In this document: piece after piece, positions 32,838 through 42,713 of the stretch
Layout: every line of letters starts with the position of its first letter
Position numbering within the stretch: the first letter of the stretch is position 1
Assembly: GCF_015548375.1 (NCBI RefSeq)
Contig: NZ_JADMWW010000001.1
Span: forward strand, 223,951-272,129
Direction of reading: 5' to 3'
Length of the DNA: 48,179 nt
From: Collinsella aerofaciens
Lineage (GTDB): Bacteria > Actinomycetota > Coriobacteriia > Coriobacteriales > Coriobacteriaceae
Program-made: the position numbers and the translations under genes
The notes under the pieces: model-generated
Databases searched by the model: none
What the model saw: the letters and a program-made list of their open reading frames with translations, nothing else
What the model was told of the DNA's origin: nothing

Positions 32838-34520
32838 CTACTTGCGACGAAGCAGCGCCGAGACCTCGGGCATCTTAAGGACGACGGCAAGGCCAAAGGT
32901 AACAACAAGCGAGGCGACACCCGCAACGCAAACGTAGCCAAGAGTAATCAGAATCGAGCCGCCAAGTGCCCCGACAAAGTGTTCAAGCGCCCACATGACG
33001 CCGGCGCCTGCGGCAGCACCTAGGCCACCGAGCAAAAGGCCAAAGAAACCGCCATGTAGGATAGATTTGACCTGAAGGCCACGCAGGCGACGACGCAGCC
33101 ACCACAGCGAACAGCCGACCAAGATCACGTAGTCGACGACATACGAAAGCGCGATTGCCGGCATACCGAAGCCCAGCACAACGCCAAACAGCAGAACCGA
33201 GCCGGCCTGGCCGATGGCGGAATACAGGCAATAGCGGCTATAGGGCTTCATGTCGAGCAAGGCAGAGAAGCTCTTCTGCATCAACACGACCACGCCGTAG
33301 AGCGGCAGCGAGAGCGCCAGGTAGACAAGGTACTCGGACACCAGCGCCACGCCGGATTCATCGAACTTGCCAGCACAGTAGATCATATTGAGCGGACGTG
33401 CGAAGACAATCAGGTACAGTGCGAACGGAATCAGGAAGAACAGCATCTGGGCGACGCCACGCGAAATGCCCGTGCGAACGCTGTCGTAATCCTTCTCCTG
33501 TGCGTCATGAGAGAGCTCGGTATAGAGCGCCGTCGAAAGCGAGGCGGCAATCAGCGCGTAGGGCAGCGTGTACCACAGGCGCGCATAGGCGATGACGGAA
33601 GGACCCGTCTCGGGCTGGACCACCAGCGCGGCAGCGTTGGTGATAGAAGTCGAGACAAACATGCACACCGTGGCGAGCAGCGTCGGGATACCGAGCGCAA
33701 TCGTCTGGCGCAGCGCGGGGTCCTTAAAGTCGATATGGATATGGGGATGCACGCCGTGCTTGCCAAGCGCGGGAATCTGACATGCCATCTGAACAAAGAC
33801 ACCGAGGGTCGTACCGGCCGCAATCAAGATGATGCCGGCACGTTCGCCAAACTGTGCGGACACGGGCGCAAAACCCATAAAGCTCGCAATGACGATCACA
33901 TTGTTGAGGACCGGGGCAAACGTCGACCAGAAGTAGTCGCGGTGTGCGTTGAGAACGCCCGAGAACACCGAGCCCAAACCATAAAACAGAATCTGGATGG
34001 CAAAGAAACGGAACATGAACGCAGCGGTATCCATGCTGCCACCGTCACCCGAAAGGAACGATTGCGTCCAGATAAAGCCCGGGGCGAACACGGTCCCCAG
34101 CAACGAAATGCCACCCAGCACTAAAAGCAGAATGCCGAGCAGGTTGCCCACGTACTCGTTCGAGGCCTCGCGACCCTGCTCACGCCTCACGCCCATGTAC
34201 ACGGGCAAAAACGCCGTCACGAGCATGCCACCCATCACGAGTTCGTAGAGCATATTGGGCAGGTTGTTGGCGACCTGATAGGAGGACGAGAGTAGCGACA
34301 TGCCGACAGCGGCCGCCATTGCCCACGTGCGGATAAAACCGGTGACGCGAGACACGATAGTCAGGATGGTCATAAGCCCGGCGGAACGACCAACCGTGGA
34401 GTAGTCCGACGAGCCCATGTCGTCAGTGTCATCTCGCGACGAAGAAGCTTCGGATGAGGGTGTCTGAGGCGCAGATTCTTTTGCAAAATGAGCTCCGCGC
34501 TTCAATTCTTCCTGCGGCAT
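32838..34520 (-). CDS. murJ: MurJ/MviN lipid II flippase
   Basis: 560 residues with about 14 membrane helices after a hydrophilic, Ser-rich N-terminus of some 40 residues. Flips the peptidoglycan precursor lipid II outward. Family blocks: ILTIVSRVTGFIRTWAMA, NNLPNMLYELVMGGMLVTAF and GVLNAHRDYFW. The start lies 3 bp after the deacylase gene, with GAGAGGA upstream, so ybaK-murJ-uvrC form one transcript. Confidence 0.93.
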   Translation of the reverse strand: MPQEELKRGAHFAKESAPQTPSSEASSSRDDTDDMGSSDYSTVGRSAGLMTILTIVSRVTGFIRTWAMAAAVGMSLLSSSYQVANNLPNMLYELVMGGMLVTAFLPVYMGVRREQGREASNEYVGNLLGILLLVLGGISLLGTVFAPGFIWTQSFLSGDGGSMDTAAFMFRFFAIQILFYGLGSVFSGVLNAHRDYFWSTFAPVLNNVIVIASFMGFAPVSAQFGERAGIILIAAGTTLGVFVQMACQIPALGKHGVHPHIHIDFKDPALRQTIALGIPTLLATVCMFVSTSITNAAALVVQPETGPSVIAYARLWYTLPYALIAASLSTALYTELSHDAQEKDYDSVRTGISRGVAQMLFFLIPFALYLIVFARPLNMIYCAGKFDESGVALVSEYLVYLALSLPLYGVVVLMQKSFSALLDMKPYSRYCLYSAIGQAGSVLLFGVVLGFGMPAIALSYVVDYVILVGCSLWWLRRRLRGLQVKSILHGGFFGLLLGGLGAAAGAGVMWALEHFVGALGGSILITLGYVCVAGVASLVVTFGLAVVLKMPEVSALLRRK

Positions 34521-34523
34521 CGC

Positions 34524-35024
34524 TCAGTCCTCTCTCGTAATCGCGGCAACCGTCGCCCCGCAAAATGCAATTAAATCATCGGGTGCAAGCTCGAGCTGAT
34601 AACCACGCTTGCCTCCCGAAATAAAAATGGTATCCCAAAGGACACACGTCTCATCAATGAGCGTCCGGTAGCGTTTTTTCATACCGACCGGGCTGCAGCC
34701 GCCGCGAACGTAGCCAGTCGCCGCAAGCAAATCCTTCACATGCATCATAACCAAGGACTTCTCCCCCGCGGCACGCGCGGCGGACTTTAGATCGAGCTCA
34801 TCGGCAACAGGGATGCAGCACACGACATGGTCGTTGGACGGCGTCACGCAGACCAAGGTCTTAAATCCTTGACCGGGCTCCTCGCCAAGCTGCTCCGAAA
34901 TCGCGACCCCCAGGCCCACCGACTCATCACCATCGTCTTCGTACGTATGTAGAACATAGGAAATGCCGGCGCTTTCCAGCTCGCGCATCGCATTGGTTTT
35001 TGGCGTCTTTACAGCCTTTGCCAT
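34524..35024 (-). CDS. ybaK: YbaK/EbsC-type Cys-tRNA(Pro) deacylase
   Basis: 166 residues from ATG at 35024 with AAAGGA upstream. YbaK removes cysteine wrongly attached to tRNA-Pro. The core block FKTLVCVTPSNDHVVCCIPV carries the family lysine, and GGCSPVGMKKRYRTLIDETC is the typical glycine-rich segment. A weak promoter is possible (TATACT at 35062-35067 on the minus strand). Confidence 0.88.
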   Translation of the reverse strand: MAKAVKTPKTNAMRELESAGISYVLHTYEDDGDESVGLGVAISEQLGEEPGQGFKTLVCVTPSNDHVVCCIPVADELDLKSAARAAGEKSLVMMHVKDLLAATGYVRGGCSPVGMKKRYRTLIDETCVLWDTIFISGGKRGYQLELAPDDLIAFCGATVAAITRED

Positions 35025-35105
35025 GACATATCCTTTCCCTCGCATTCGGACGCAAAGATTAAGTATATGTCCAATTCGGCTGCATACGTCACTTCGGCAC
35101 AGCAA

Positions 35106-35136
35106 GCGCCATCGAATCACAAGGAGTCGATGGCGC
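35106..35136 (-). terminator. Probable terminator after uvrA
   Basis: A perfect 10-bp stem GCGCCATCGA/TCGATGGCGC with an 11-nt loop. The tail TTGCTGTG is only partly T-rich. Confidence 0.55.
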
Positions 35137-35156
35137 CCATAAACTGAATCGCCTAT

Positions 35157-38036
35157 TTATTGAGCATCAAGTTGAGCCTGACGCTCCCGGTCACGCCTGA
35201 GCAAAGGCGCCAAAAACTTGCCCGTATAACTCTGCGGACAGTCCGCAACCTGCTCCGGTGTGCCCGAAACCACGACGGTTCCGCCGCCGTTACCGCCCTC
35301 GGGACCCATATCGATCAGGCGGTCGGCAACCTTGATGACATCAAGGTTGTGCTCAATCACCAGCACCGTGTTGCCCGCATCGACCAAGCGCTGCAGCACA
35401 TCGAGCAGCTGGCGGACGTCCTCAAAATGAAGACCGGTCGTCGGCTCGTCCAAAATATAGAACGTCTTGCCCGTCTGGCGTCGATGAAGCTCCTTGGCGA
35501 GCTTCACACGCTGCGCCTCGCCGCCCGAGAGCGTCGTGGCGGGCTGGCCCAGGCTCACGTAGCCCAAGCCTACATCGTACAGCGTCTGGAGCTTTCGCTT
35601 GATCTGCGGGATATTCCCAAAGAAGGCCAGCGCCTCGGTGACGCTCATGTCGAGCACGTCCGAGATGGTCTTGCCACGGTAGGTGACCTCGAGTGTCTCG
35701 CGGTTGTAGCGTTTACCGCCGCAAACTTCGCAGGGAACGTAGATATCGGGAAGGAAGTGCATCTCGATCTTAATCTGCCCATCGCCCTTGCACGCCTCAC
35801 AGCGCCCGCCACTCACATTAAAGGAGAAACGACCCGGCGAGTAGCCGCGCGCCTTCGACTCCGGCGTACTCGCAAACAGCGCGCGAAGATCATCCCACAG
35901 GCCGATATAGGTAGCAGGGTTGGAGCGCGGCGTGCGGCCAATCGGCGACTGGTCGATATCGATAACCTTATCGATGCACTCGATGCCCTCGATTTTTTTA
36001 TACGGACCCACAGGGCGCGTCGAGCGGTGAATGGCATTCGTAAGGGCAGGCGCAATGGTGTCGGTAACCAGGGAGCTCTTGCCCGATCCCGACACGCCGG
36101 TAACAACCGTAAGCGTACCAAACTCGATTTTGGCAGTAACGTTTTTGAGGTTGTTGGCTCGAGCGCCCGTAATTTTAAGGCAGCCGCGACCGGGCTTGCG
36201 CCGTTCATCAGGCACCCGGATCATTCGTTTACCGGTCAGATAAGCGCCCGTCATCGACTCGGGACACGCCATGATATCGGCAGGCGTTCCTGCCGCAACC
36301 ACGTGTCCGCCGTTCACGCCCGCACCGGGACCCATATCGATCACGTAGTCGGCAGCGCGAATCGTATCTTCGTCGTGCTCGACGACGATGACGGTATTGC
36401 CGATATCGCGCAGGCGCTCGAGCGTCTTGATCAGGCGTTCGTTGTCGCGCTGATGAAGACCGATCGAAGGCTCATCCAGAATATAGAGCACGCCCATGAG
36501 GCCCGCACCGATTTGCGTTGCCAAGCGAATGCGCTGCGCCTCGCCACCGGAAAGCGTCGCCGAGGCGCGATCGAGCGTCAGATAGTCGAGGCCGACGTCG
36601 ACCAGAAAACGCAGACGCTCCAAGATTTCCTTGACGATGCGGCCGCCGATAAACTGCTGGCGCTCGGTGAGCTCCAAGCTCTCAAAAAACTCGAGCGACT
36701 CACGGCACGACAGGCAACAAACCTCATAAATCGACTTACCGCCCACGGTGACAGCAAGCATCTCGGGACGCAGACGGGCGCCATGACAGCTCGAGCACGG
36801 CTCCTCGCGAATGTACTTCTCCAGACGGGCCTTGGTGTTCTCATTCGTCGTCTCGGTATAGCGCTCGTACAGGATATTGCGCACGCCCGAGAACTTGGTG
36901 TCCCACTGGCTGCGGCGCCCATCGAGCTTTTGATAGTCGACCGAAATCTTCTGGTCGCCCATGCCGTCTAAAAACGCGCGACGCACCCGCGGAGGCAGAT
37001 CCTCCCACGGCGTATCGACGCTCACCTTGAAGTGCTTACAAACCGCAGCGAAAATCTGCGGATAGTAGTTAGAGTTGCCAAACAGGCTGCCAAAGACCCC
37101 GTCGGCGATCGACTTCGAGGGGTCTTCGATTAGGGCCTCGGCATCGACCGTCTTCTTAAAACCCAGGCCATCGCACTCGGGACATGCGCCATAGGGCGCG
37201 TTGAACGAGAAATCGCGCGGCTGCAAATCGTCGATGGAGTGCCCGTGCTCCGGGCACGCCAGCGCCAGCGAATACTCAAGCAGCTCGCCCTCGGTTCCCT
37301 CGGGAGCATCGCGGTCGGGCAGCATGTACACGTTTACATTGCCGTGCGCCAGCGCCGTCGCCTGCTCAACCGACTCTGCGATGCGGCCTAGGGAGTTCTC
37401 TCGAATTACGATACGGTCGACCACGACCTCGATATCGTGCTTGAACTTCTTGTCCAAATCGATCGAGTCGTCGAGGGAGCGCACCTCGCCGTCGACGCGC
37501 ACGCGGCTAAAGCCTTCCGCGCGCAGATCCTCGAACAATTTGGCATACTCACCCTTGCGTCCACGAACCACCGGCGCCAGCACAAACGCGCGACGGCCTT
37601 CCCCCGCCGCCAGCACCTTATCGGCAACCTGATCGGTCGTCTGACGCTCGATGACACGCCCGCACTCGGGACAGTGCGGCGTACCGACGCGAGCGAACAG
37701 CAGGCGCAGGTAGTCATAAATCTCGGTTACGGTACCAACCGTCGAGCGAGGGTTTTTAGACGTCGTCTTCTGATCGATCGACACGGCCGGCGACAGGCCG
37801 TCAATCGAATCCAGATCGGGCTTATCCATCTGGCCCAAAAACTGGCGCGCATAGCTGGAAAGGCTCTCGACATAGCGGCGCTGGCCCTCGGCATAGATGG
37901 TATCGAACGCCAGCGAACTCTTGCCCGAACCGGAAAGACCGGTAATGACCACGAGTTGGTCGCGCGGAATAGAAACATCAATATTGCGCAGGTTGTGCTC
38001 ACGCGCACCGCGAATAACGATAGAAGTATCAGACAT
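35157..38036 (-). CDS. uvrA: Excinuclease ABC subunit A
   Basis: 959 residues from ATG at 38036, with AGGAG five bases upstream; the extension to 38060 is not needed. Damage-sensing ABC ATPase of nucleotide excision repair. Two ATPase halves: first Walker [10 protein letters not shown] (33-41), second GVSGSGKSS. Signatures are [17 protein letters not shown] and [16 protein letters not shown]. Zinc modules: [27 protein letters not shown], and CEACKGDGQ with CEVCGGKRY. It has its own transcript, divergent from the LtaS-like gene. Confidence 0.97.
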   Translation of the reverse strand: MSDTSIVIRGAREHNLRNIDVSIPRDQLVVITGLSGSGKSSLAFDTIYAEGQRRYVESLSSYARQFLGQMDKPDLDSIDGLSPAVSIDQKTTSKNPRSTVGTVTEIYDYLRLLFARVGTPHCPECGRVIERQTTDQVADKVLAAGEGRRAFVLAPVVRGRKGEYAKLFEDLRAEGFSRVRVDGEVRSLDDSIDLDKKFKHDIEVVVDRIVIRENSLGRIAESVEQATALAHGNVNVYMLPDRDAPEGTEGELLEYSLALACPEHGHSIDDLQPRDFSFNAPYGACPECDGLGFKKTVDAEALIEDPSKSIADGVFGSLFGNSNYYPQIFAAVCKHFKVSVDTPWEDLPPRVRRAFLDGMGDQKISVDYQKLDGRRSQWDTKFSGVRNILYERYTETTNENTKARLEKYIREEPCSSCHGARLRPEMLAVTVGGKSIYEVCCLSCRESLEFFESLELTERQQFIGGRIVKEILERLRFLVDVGLDYLTLDRASATLSGGEAQRIRLATQIGAGLMGVLYILDEPSIGLHQRDNERLIKTLERLRDIGNTVIVVEHDEDTIRAADYVIDMGPGAGVNGGHVVAAGTPADIMACPESMTGAYLTGKRMIRVPDERRKPGRGCLKITGARANNLKNVTAKIEFGTLTVVTGVSGSGKSSLVTDTIAPALTNAIHRSTRPVGPYKKIEGIECIDKVIDIDQSPIGRTPRSNPATYIGLWDDLRALFASTPESKARGYSPGRFSFNVSGGRCEACKGDGQIKIEMHFLPDIYVPCEVCGGKRYNRETLEVTYRGKTISDVLDMSVTEALAFFGNIPQIKRKLQTLYDVGLGYVSLGQPATTLSGGEAQRVKLAKELHRRQTGKTFYILDEPTTGLHFEDVRQLLDVLQRLVDAGNTVLVIEHNLDVIKVADRLIDMGPEGGNGGGTVVVSGTPEQVADCPQSYTGKFLAPLLRRDRERQAQLDAQ

Positions 38037-38229
38037 GGAAGCTCCTTGCCTCCTATACATCGAATCACACTGTCAGTGAGTTTAGCGCACTCAACGCGCA
38101 CAGGTGTTCGTAATACAAGAATCGCAGACCTTTGGCTTTGTGTGTCGAGCGCTTTGTTTCTCGAAATGCCCTAGAAAGGTTACAGTAGTCTAATAATTAA
38201 CTTACATTTGCTGAACCAGAGGAACGTCC

Positions 38230-40383
38230 ATGACCGAAGATATCCCCCTTGAAATCACTTCGAGCGACATGGCCAATCTGCCCATATTCATTGCCGTCCT
38301 TATCGTAGCCGCCGTCGTCGTGCGCGTATATTTTTCAATCAAGCGAAATGAAAAGCCGCCCATTGCCCGCGCCTTTTGGTGCGCGACGCTCCTCATTCCG
38401 CTCGGTGTGGTAGCTGCCTGGATTACGAATCAATTGCTTGTAAACGAAGACAGCTCCCTATGGATTCTTTCCTATTCGGCACTCGGTGTCGCTGCCGTCG
38501 TGCTTCTTGTCGAGCCCTTGATTTCGAGATTCATCGACCAATCCGATTTCGCAACGGGAACGATTGCTTGCACCTGTCGCGACGTTCTCGTCATCGCCGC
38601 GGTTTCGGTGCTCTCGTTCGTTTCGCTCGAAATCACCTGCAACGACACGTTCTATCGCATTCCCGCCAATTCATTTGGTTTTTCCGTCGGACTGCTCGCG
38701 ACGATCCTGCTCTCTCTTTATTTGCTAGGACAACGGCACGGGGGGATCATGGCCCTTGTGCCCATCGCCTGCTGCATCCTTGGCATTGCCGAGCACTTCG
38801 TCGTGACATTTAAAGGCGAAGCCATCCTGCCGAGCGATATTTTGGCCCTGGGCACCGCAGCGGAGGTAAGCGAAGGATACGAGTTCGCCTTTACCGCCGG
38901 TATCGTCACATCACTCGCGCTGCTCGAAATCTCCTTTGGGCTTCTTTCGCTCATCCGGCCGCGAAAACTCCGTACGCCCTCTCGCGTCTTCCCCGTCATT
39001 GCCGGCAATCTCTGTGCCTTCCTGTTGGTGGCTGCCATAGGTCTCTCTGGCTTTTCCAGCATCGACTTGGAACAGGCGCTCGACTTTGGATTTGACCGCT
39101 GGCAGCCCATTACGACGTATGTGTCTCAGGGCTTTCTCACCTCGTTCACCGAAATGGTCAACGAGCTGCCCATAGAAAAGCCCGAGGGCTATACGTCCGA
39201 TGAGGCCCAGGACATCGAGCGGGAGCTCGCCGCCGCCTATGACAGCACATATGGCTCGAGCGAGCAGCGCGCCGCCGCCGTTGCTCAATTCAATGAAATC
39301 AAGCCGACGATCGTCGCCGTCATGAACGAAAGTTTTAGCGACCTTTCGTGCTTTGAGCAGCTCCAGGCGGCCGGGTATACCGGCCCCGCATTCTATAACT
39401 CACTTCCCGACACGCTCGTGCGCGGCACTATGCTCGCCTCGGTCGCAGGTGGCGGAACAGCGAACTCCGAATTTGAGTTTTTGACCGGAGCTACGACCGC
39501 CTTTGTCGGAGTGGGCAAGATTCCCTATCAGCTATATCAGATGAATGATGTCAACAGCTTGGCAAAGGACCTTAAAGAACTTGGATACACCGCCACTGCC
39601 ATGCACCCGCAAAACCCCGTTAACTACCATCGAGATAAAATCTATCAGCAGCTGGGCTTTGGAGATTTCCTATCTATCGCCGATTTCGAAGGTGCACCCT
39701 ATTACCATGCCGGCGTATGCGACTACGCCACCTATGACAAGATACTCGACCTGCTGAGGACCGACGACGCCCCGCAGTTTATCTTCGATGTCACGATGCA
39801 AAACCATGGCGGATACGATGTCGGCACCGTTCCCGCCGAAGAGCTGACGAATTATTGGGTCGAGGGGGCCAGCGAGGGCACCAATACCGCACTCAACACC
39901 TACCTCACCTGCATCAACGCATCCGACCGAGACCTTGAGTACTTTATCAACGAGCTCCGCAATATCGGTCGACCGGTCGTGCTCGTCTTCTTTGGCGATC
40001 ATCAGCCGAGCGCCGCAACGGCTCTCAACGATGAGCTGTACCCGCAGGAAGACACGGCAAGCCACGCTTTCCGCATTTATCAGTCGACCTATTTTGTCTG
40101 GGCGAACTATGAAATCGCCGGCAATACCGAGCTCAACGTCTACGACACCGTCGGTGCAAACGAGATTGCAGCCATAACCCTTAATAAGATCGGCGCTCCG
40201 CTCACCGATTACCAAAAGGCCTTGCTTGCAACAAGGTCCGATGTGCCGACCATCAATGTCGCCGGCTATCTCGGAGCCGACGGGCTGCGCTATGACTTGG
40301 AATCGAAAGACAGCCCCTATGTCTCGACGATCGACAAGCTGCAGCGCATTCAATACCTTGAGTTCGCCAGCAAGGTTCAGTAA
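38230..40383 (+). CDS. LtaS-like membrane sulfatase/phosphoglycerol transferase
   Basis: 717 residues. About eight membrane helices (residues 15-270) precede an extracellular sulfatase-fold domain from about 358. Likely active-site parts are MNESFSDL (Glu367), the nucleophile Thr410 in GGGTANSEFEF, HPQNPVNYHRD, and FFGDHQPS (Asp590, His591). The family transfers glycerol-phosphate or related groups to lipid or wall glycan anchors, as in lipoteichoic acid synthesis. The exact product is unknown. AGAGGAACG precedes the ATG. It stands alone, divergent from uvrA. Confidence 0.85.
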   Translation: MTEDIPLEITSSDMANLPIFIAVLIVAAVVVRVYFSIKRNEKPPIARAFWCATLLIPLGVVAAWITNQLLVNEDSSLWILSYSALGVAAVVLLVEPLISRFIDQSDFATGTIACTCRDVLVIAAVSVLSFVSLEITCNDTFYRIPANSFGFSVGLLATILLSLYLLGQRHGGIMALVPIACCILGIAEHFVVTFKGEAILPSDILALGTAAEVSEGYEFAFTAGIVTSLALLEISFGLLSLIRPRKLRTPSRVFPVIAGNLCAFLLVAAIGLSGFSSIDLEQALDFGFDRWQPITTYVSQGFLTSFTEMVNELPIEKPEGYTSDEAQDIERELAAAYDSTYGSSEQRAAAVAQFNEIKPTIVAVMNESFSDLSCFEQLQAAGYTGPAFYNSLPDTLVRGTMLASVAGGGTANSEFEFLTGATTAFVGVGKIPYQLYQMNDVNSLAKDLKELGYTATAMHPQNPVNYHRDKIYQQLGFGDFLSIADFEGAPYYHAGVCDYATYDKILDLLRTDDAPQFIFDVTMQNHGGYDVGTVPAEELTNYWVEGASEGTNTALNTYLTCINASDRDLEYFINELRNIGRPVVLVFFGDHQPSAATALNDELYPQEDTASHAFRIYQSTYFVWANYEIAGNTELNVYDTVGANEIAAITLNKIGAPLTDYQKALLATRSDVPTINVAGYLGADGLRYDLESKDSPYVSTIDKLQRIQYLEFASKVQ

Positions 40384-40531
40384 GCTCGCCCGTGCGCTGG
40401 AGTGACATAACATTGCAACGCACGCTCCCGGACAGACACATCACGAATGACTCCCGCTCGCAAACGAGGGTACAATGACGCTCGTGTCACACCGCGGGGC
40501 TTCGTCCCCAACATATACAAAGGAGTCATAC

Positions 40532-41362
40532 ATGGGTTGCGAGCATGCACAGGCCGCCGGCGGACAAACCGCGCCACAGGAATTTGAAGAAAACACGTTG
40601 TCCGAAGTCAAGCGCGTCATCGCCGTGCTTTCCGGCAAGGGCGGCGTCGGCAAGTCATTCGTCACCGGCGCCATCGCCACCGAGCTCGCCCGTCACGGTC
40701 ACAAGGTCGGCGTCCTCGATGCCGACATTACCGGCCCCTCTATCCCCAAGATGTTCGGTATGAGCGGACGCCACGTCCATGCCCTCGGCAACCTTATGCT
40801 GCCCGAAATCTCCGAGCACGGCGTCAAGGTTATGAGCTCCAACCTGCTGCTCCAAAACGAAACCGACCCTGTCCTCTGGCGCGGTCCGGTTATCGCGGGT
40901 GCCATCAGGCAGTTCTGGAGCGAGACCTCCTGGGGTCCCATCGACTACCTGCTGGTCGACATGCCTCCGGGAACGGGCGACGTCGCCCTCACCGTCTTCC
41001 AGTCGCTGCCCGTCGATGGCATCGTCATCGTCACGAGCCCGCAGGATCTGGTCTCAATGATCGTCGCCAAGGCGGTCAATATGGCCGAGAAGATGAACGT
41101 CCCCATTCTGGGTATCGTCGAGAACATGAGCTATATCGAGTGCCCCGATTGCGGCAAGAAGATTGAAGTCTTTGGCAAGAGCAAGCTCCCCGAGGTTGCC
41201 GAGCGCTACAACCTCGAGATCCTGGGCCAACTTCCCATCAATCCGGCACTCGCCGAGGCCTGCGATAAGGGCGAAGTTGAGACCGCACTGCCCGACGGCA
41301 TGCTGCCCCAGGCCGTCTCTGCCGTCGAGGCCATTGCCCCGCACGAGACCGACGAGGCCTAA
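40532..41362 (+). CDS. mrp: Mrp/ApbC-type Fe-S cluster carrier ATPase
   Basis: 276 residues from ATG at 40532 with AAAGGAG upstream. Walker A of the deviant type SGKGGVGKS (34-42), Walker B LLVDMPPGTGD, and cluster-binding CPDC (204-207). A second cysteine near the N-terminus (MGCEHA) resembles the extra cysteine region of Nbp35-like proteins. It carries Fe-S clusters to apoproteins. A flavoprotein gene starts at its stop codon. Confidence 0.92.
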   Translation: MGCEHAQAAGGQTAPQEFEENTLSEVKRVIAVLSGKGGVGKSFVTGAIATELARHGHKVGVLDADITGPSIPKMFGMSGRHVHALGNLMLPEISEHGVKVMSSNLLLQNETDPVLWRGPVIAGAIRQFWSETSWGPIDYLLVDMPPGTGDVALTVFQSLPVDGIVIVTSPQDLVSMIVAKAVNMAEKMNVPILGIVENMSYIECPDCGKKIEVFGKSKLPEVAERYNLEILGQLPINPALAEACDKGEVETALPDGMLPQAVSAVEAIAPHETDEA

Positions 41363-42634
41363 GTGAACGCAAACGCCTTCTATGACGTCTTGGTAATCGG
41401 CGGCGGGGCCTCGGGTCTCGCCGCCGCCATTACGGCCGCACGCGCCGGCAAAAGCGTCTGCATCGTTGAGCGCGATGTTGCCTGCGGCCTTAAGATACTT
41501 GCGACCGGAAACGGCCGCTGCAACCTTTCCAACGAATCAATCGATTTCCAGCGGTATAACCACCCCGCATTCATCGAATCCGTCATGGGACCTCAGCCCG
41601 AAGAAGAGCTAGGGAACTTCTTCTCCTCGCTGGGCATCATGACGACCTCCGAGGAAGGCCGCCTGTATCCGCGTTCCCTTCGCGCCGAATCGGTGCGCGA
41701 TGCGCTTCTCAACGCTTGCGATCGCTTGGGCATCGCCTTGATCTGCGGGGCAAACGTTGTCTCGGCATCCAAAGCTCCCGAGGGCTGGGCACTTCAAATA
41801 GACCGTCCCGCGCGGACACTCAAGGCAAAAAAGCACGACGACCGAAAAACGGAGGTCCGCTCGCTTCGGAAGGCGCTTGCCGACGCACCTCGCAAGAACG
41901 AGACGCTGCAGGCAAAGGCTGTGGTTATCGCCACGGGCGGCGGCCCTGCCGACATCGCGAGGACGTTCGGTCTTTCCCTCGCGCCGCAGCACCCCGTCCT
42001 CTGCCCCGTGTCGGCATCGGTCGCTGGCGATCAGACGGCCCTCAAGACCTTGGATGGCCTGCGCGTGCGCGCCCGTCTGGCGCTCACCCGCAATCACGAT
42101 GAGCTCTGGCGCGAAGACGGCGAAGTGCTCTTCCGGACCTTTGGCATCTCGGGCGTTGCTGCCTTCAACCTCTCCCGCCGTGTCCAGCACGGCGACACGA
42201 TTCTGCTCGACGTTTTCCCCGACCTCTCCAAAGGCGAGTTGCTCGATATGCTCAACCAGCGAGTTGAGCTGCTCGGAGACTTTTCACCCCACGATCCCCG
42301 CTGGCTCGACGGCATGACTGCCCCGCAGCTCTCTCACGTCGTCTGCACCGCATTCGAACAGTGCCATCCCGGGTCGCACGATGTCATCCATTTGATCTCG
42401 ATCCTCAAGCACTTTAAGCTGCTCGTCGAGGGAACGGCGGAGGAGCGTTCGGCCCAGGTCACGCGCGGCGGCGTGCCCATCGAGAGCGTCTCAGCTCCCA
42501 GCCTCTGCGTGAGCAACGCGACAGGCGCCCCGCTTTACATCTGTGGCGAGGCGCTCGATATCGATGCCGATTGTGGCGGCTTTAACCTTGCTTGGGCCTG
42601 GATCTCGGGCATTCGCGCTGTAAGCAGTCTATAG
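41363..42634 (+). CDS. HI0933/BaiN-family FAD flavoprotein
   Basis: 423 residues from a GTG immediately after the mrp stop; GAGG lies five bases upstream. N-terminal Rossmann motif VIGGGASGLAAAITAARAG, the family block LKILATGNGRCNLSN, a second FAD part VVIATGGGPAD, and the end CGEALDIDADCGGFNLAWAW. Members include BaiN and YhiN-like proteins and their reactions are poorly known. A Lys/Arg-rich insert around residues 150-180 (KAKKHDDRKTEVRSLRK) is longer than I expect for the family. Confidence 0.88.
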   Translation: MNANAFYDVLVIGGGASGLAAAITAARAGKSVCIVERDVACGLKILATGNGRCNLSNESIDFQRYNHPAFIESVMGPQPEEELGNFFSSLGIMTTSEEGRLYPRSLRAESVRDALLNACDRLGIALICGANVVSASKAPEGWALQIDRPARTLKAKKHDDRKTEVRSLRKALADAPRKNETLQAKAVVIATGGGPADIARTFGLSLAPQHPVLCPVSASVAGDQTALKTLDGLRVRARLALTRNHDELWREDGEVLFRTFGISGVAAFNLSRRVQHGDTILLDVFPDLSKGELLDMLNQRVELLGDFSPHDPRWLDGMTAPQLSHVVCTAFEQCHPGSHDVIHLISILKHFKLLVEGTAEERSAQVTRGGVPIESVSAPSLCVSNATGAPLYICGEALDIDADCGGFNLAWAWISGIRAVSSL

Positions 42635-42663
42635 CCGCGCAGTCTATAATCAAAACGCATTCG

Positions 42664-42696
42664 GGCCGTCTGGGACACCGGGCGGCCTCTTTCTTG
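42664..42696 (+). terminator. Terminator after the mrp-flavoprotein pair
   Basis: GGCCGTCTGG-GACA-CCGGGCGGCC forms a 10-bp stem with two G-T pairs, followed by TCTTTCTTG. Confidence 0.7.
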
Positions 42697-42713
42697 CATC
42701 TAAGGAGACCTTG

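Noticed and set aside
40391-40424. Terminator after the LtaS-like gene
   Set aside because: CGTGCG and CGCACG can pair, but the loop is over 20 nt and no T tract follows.
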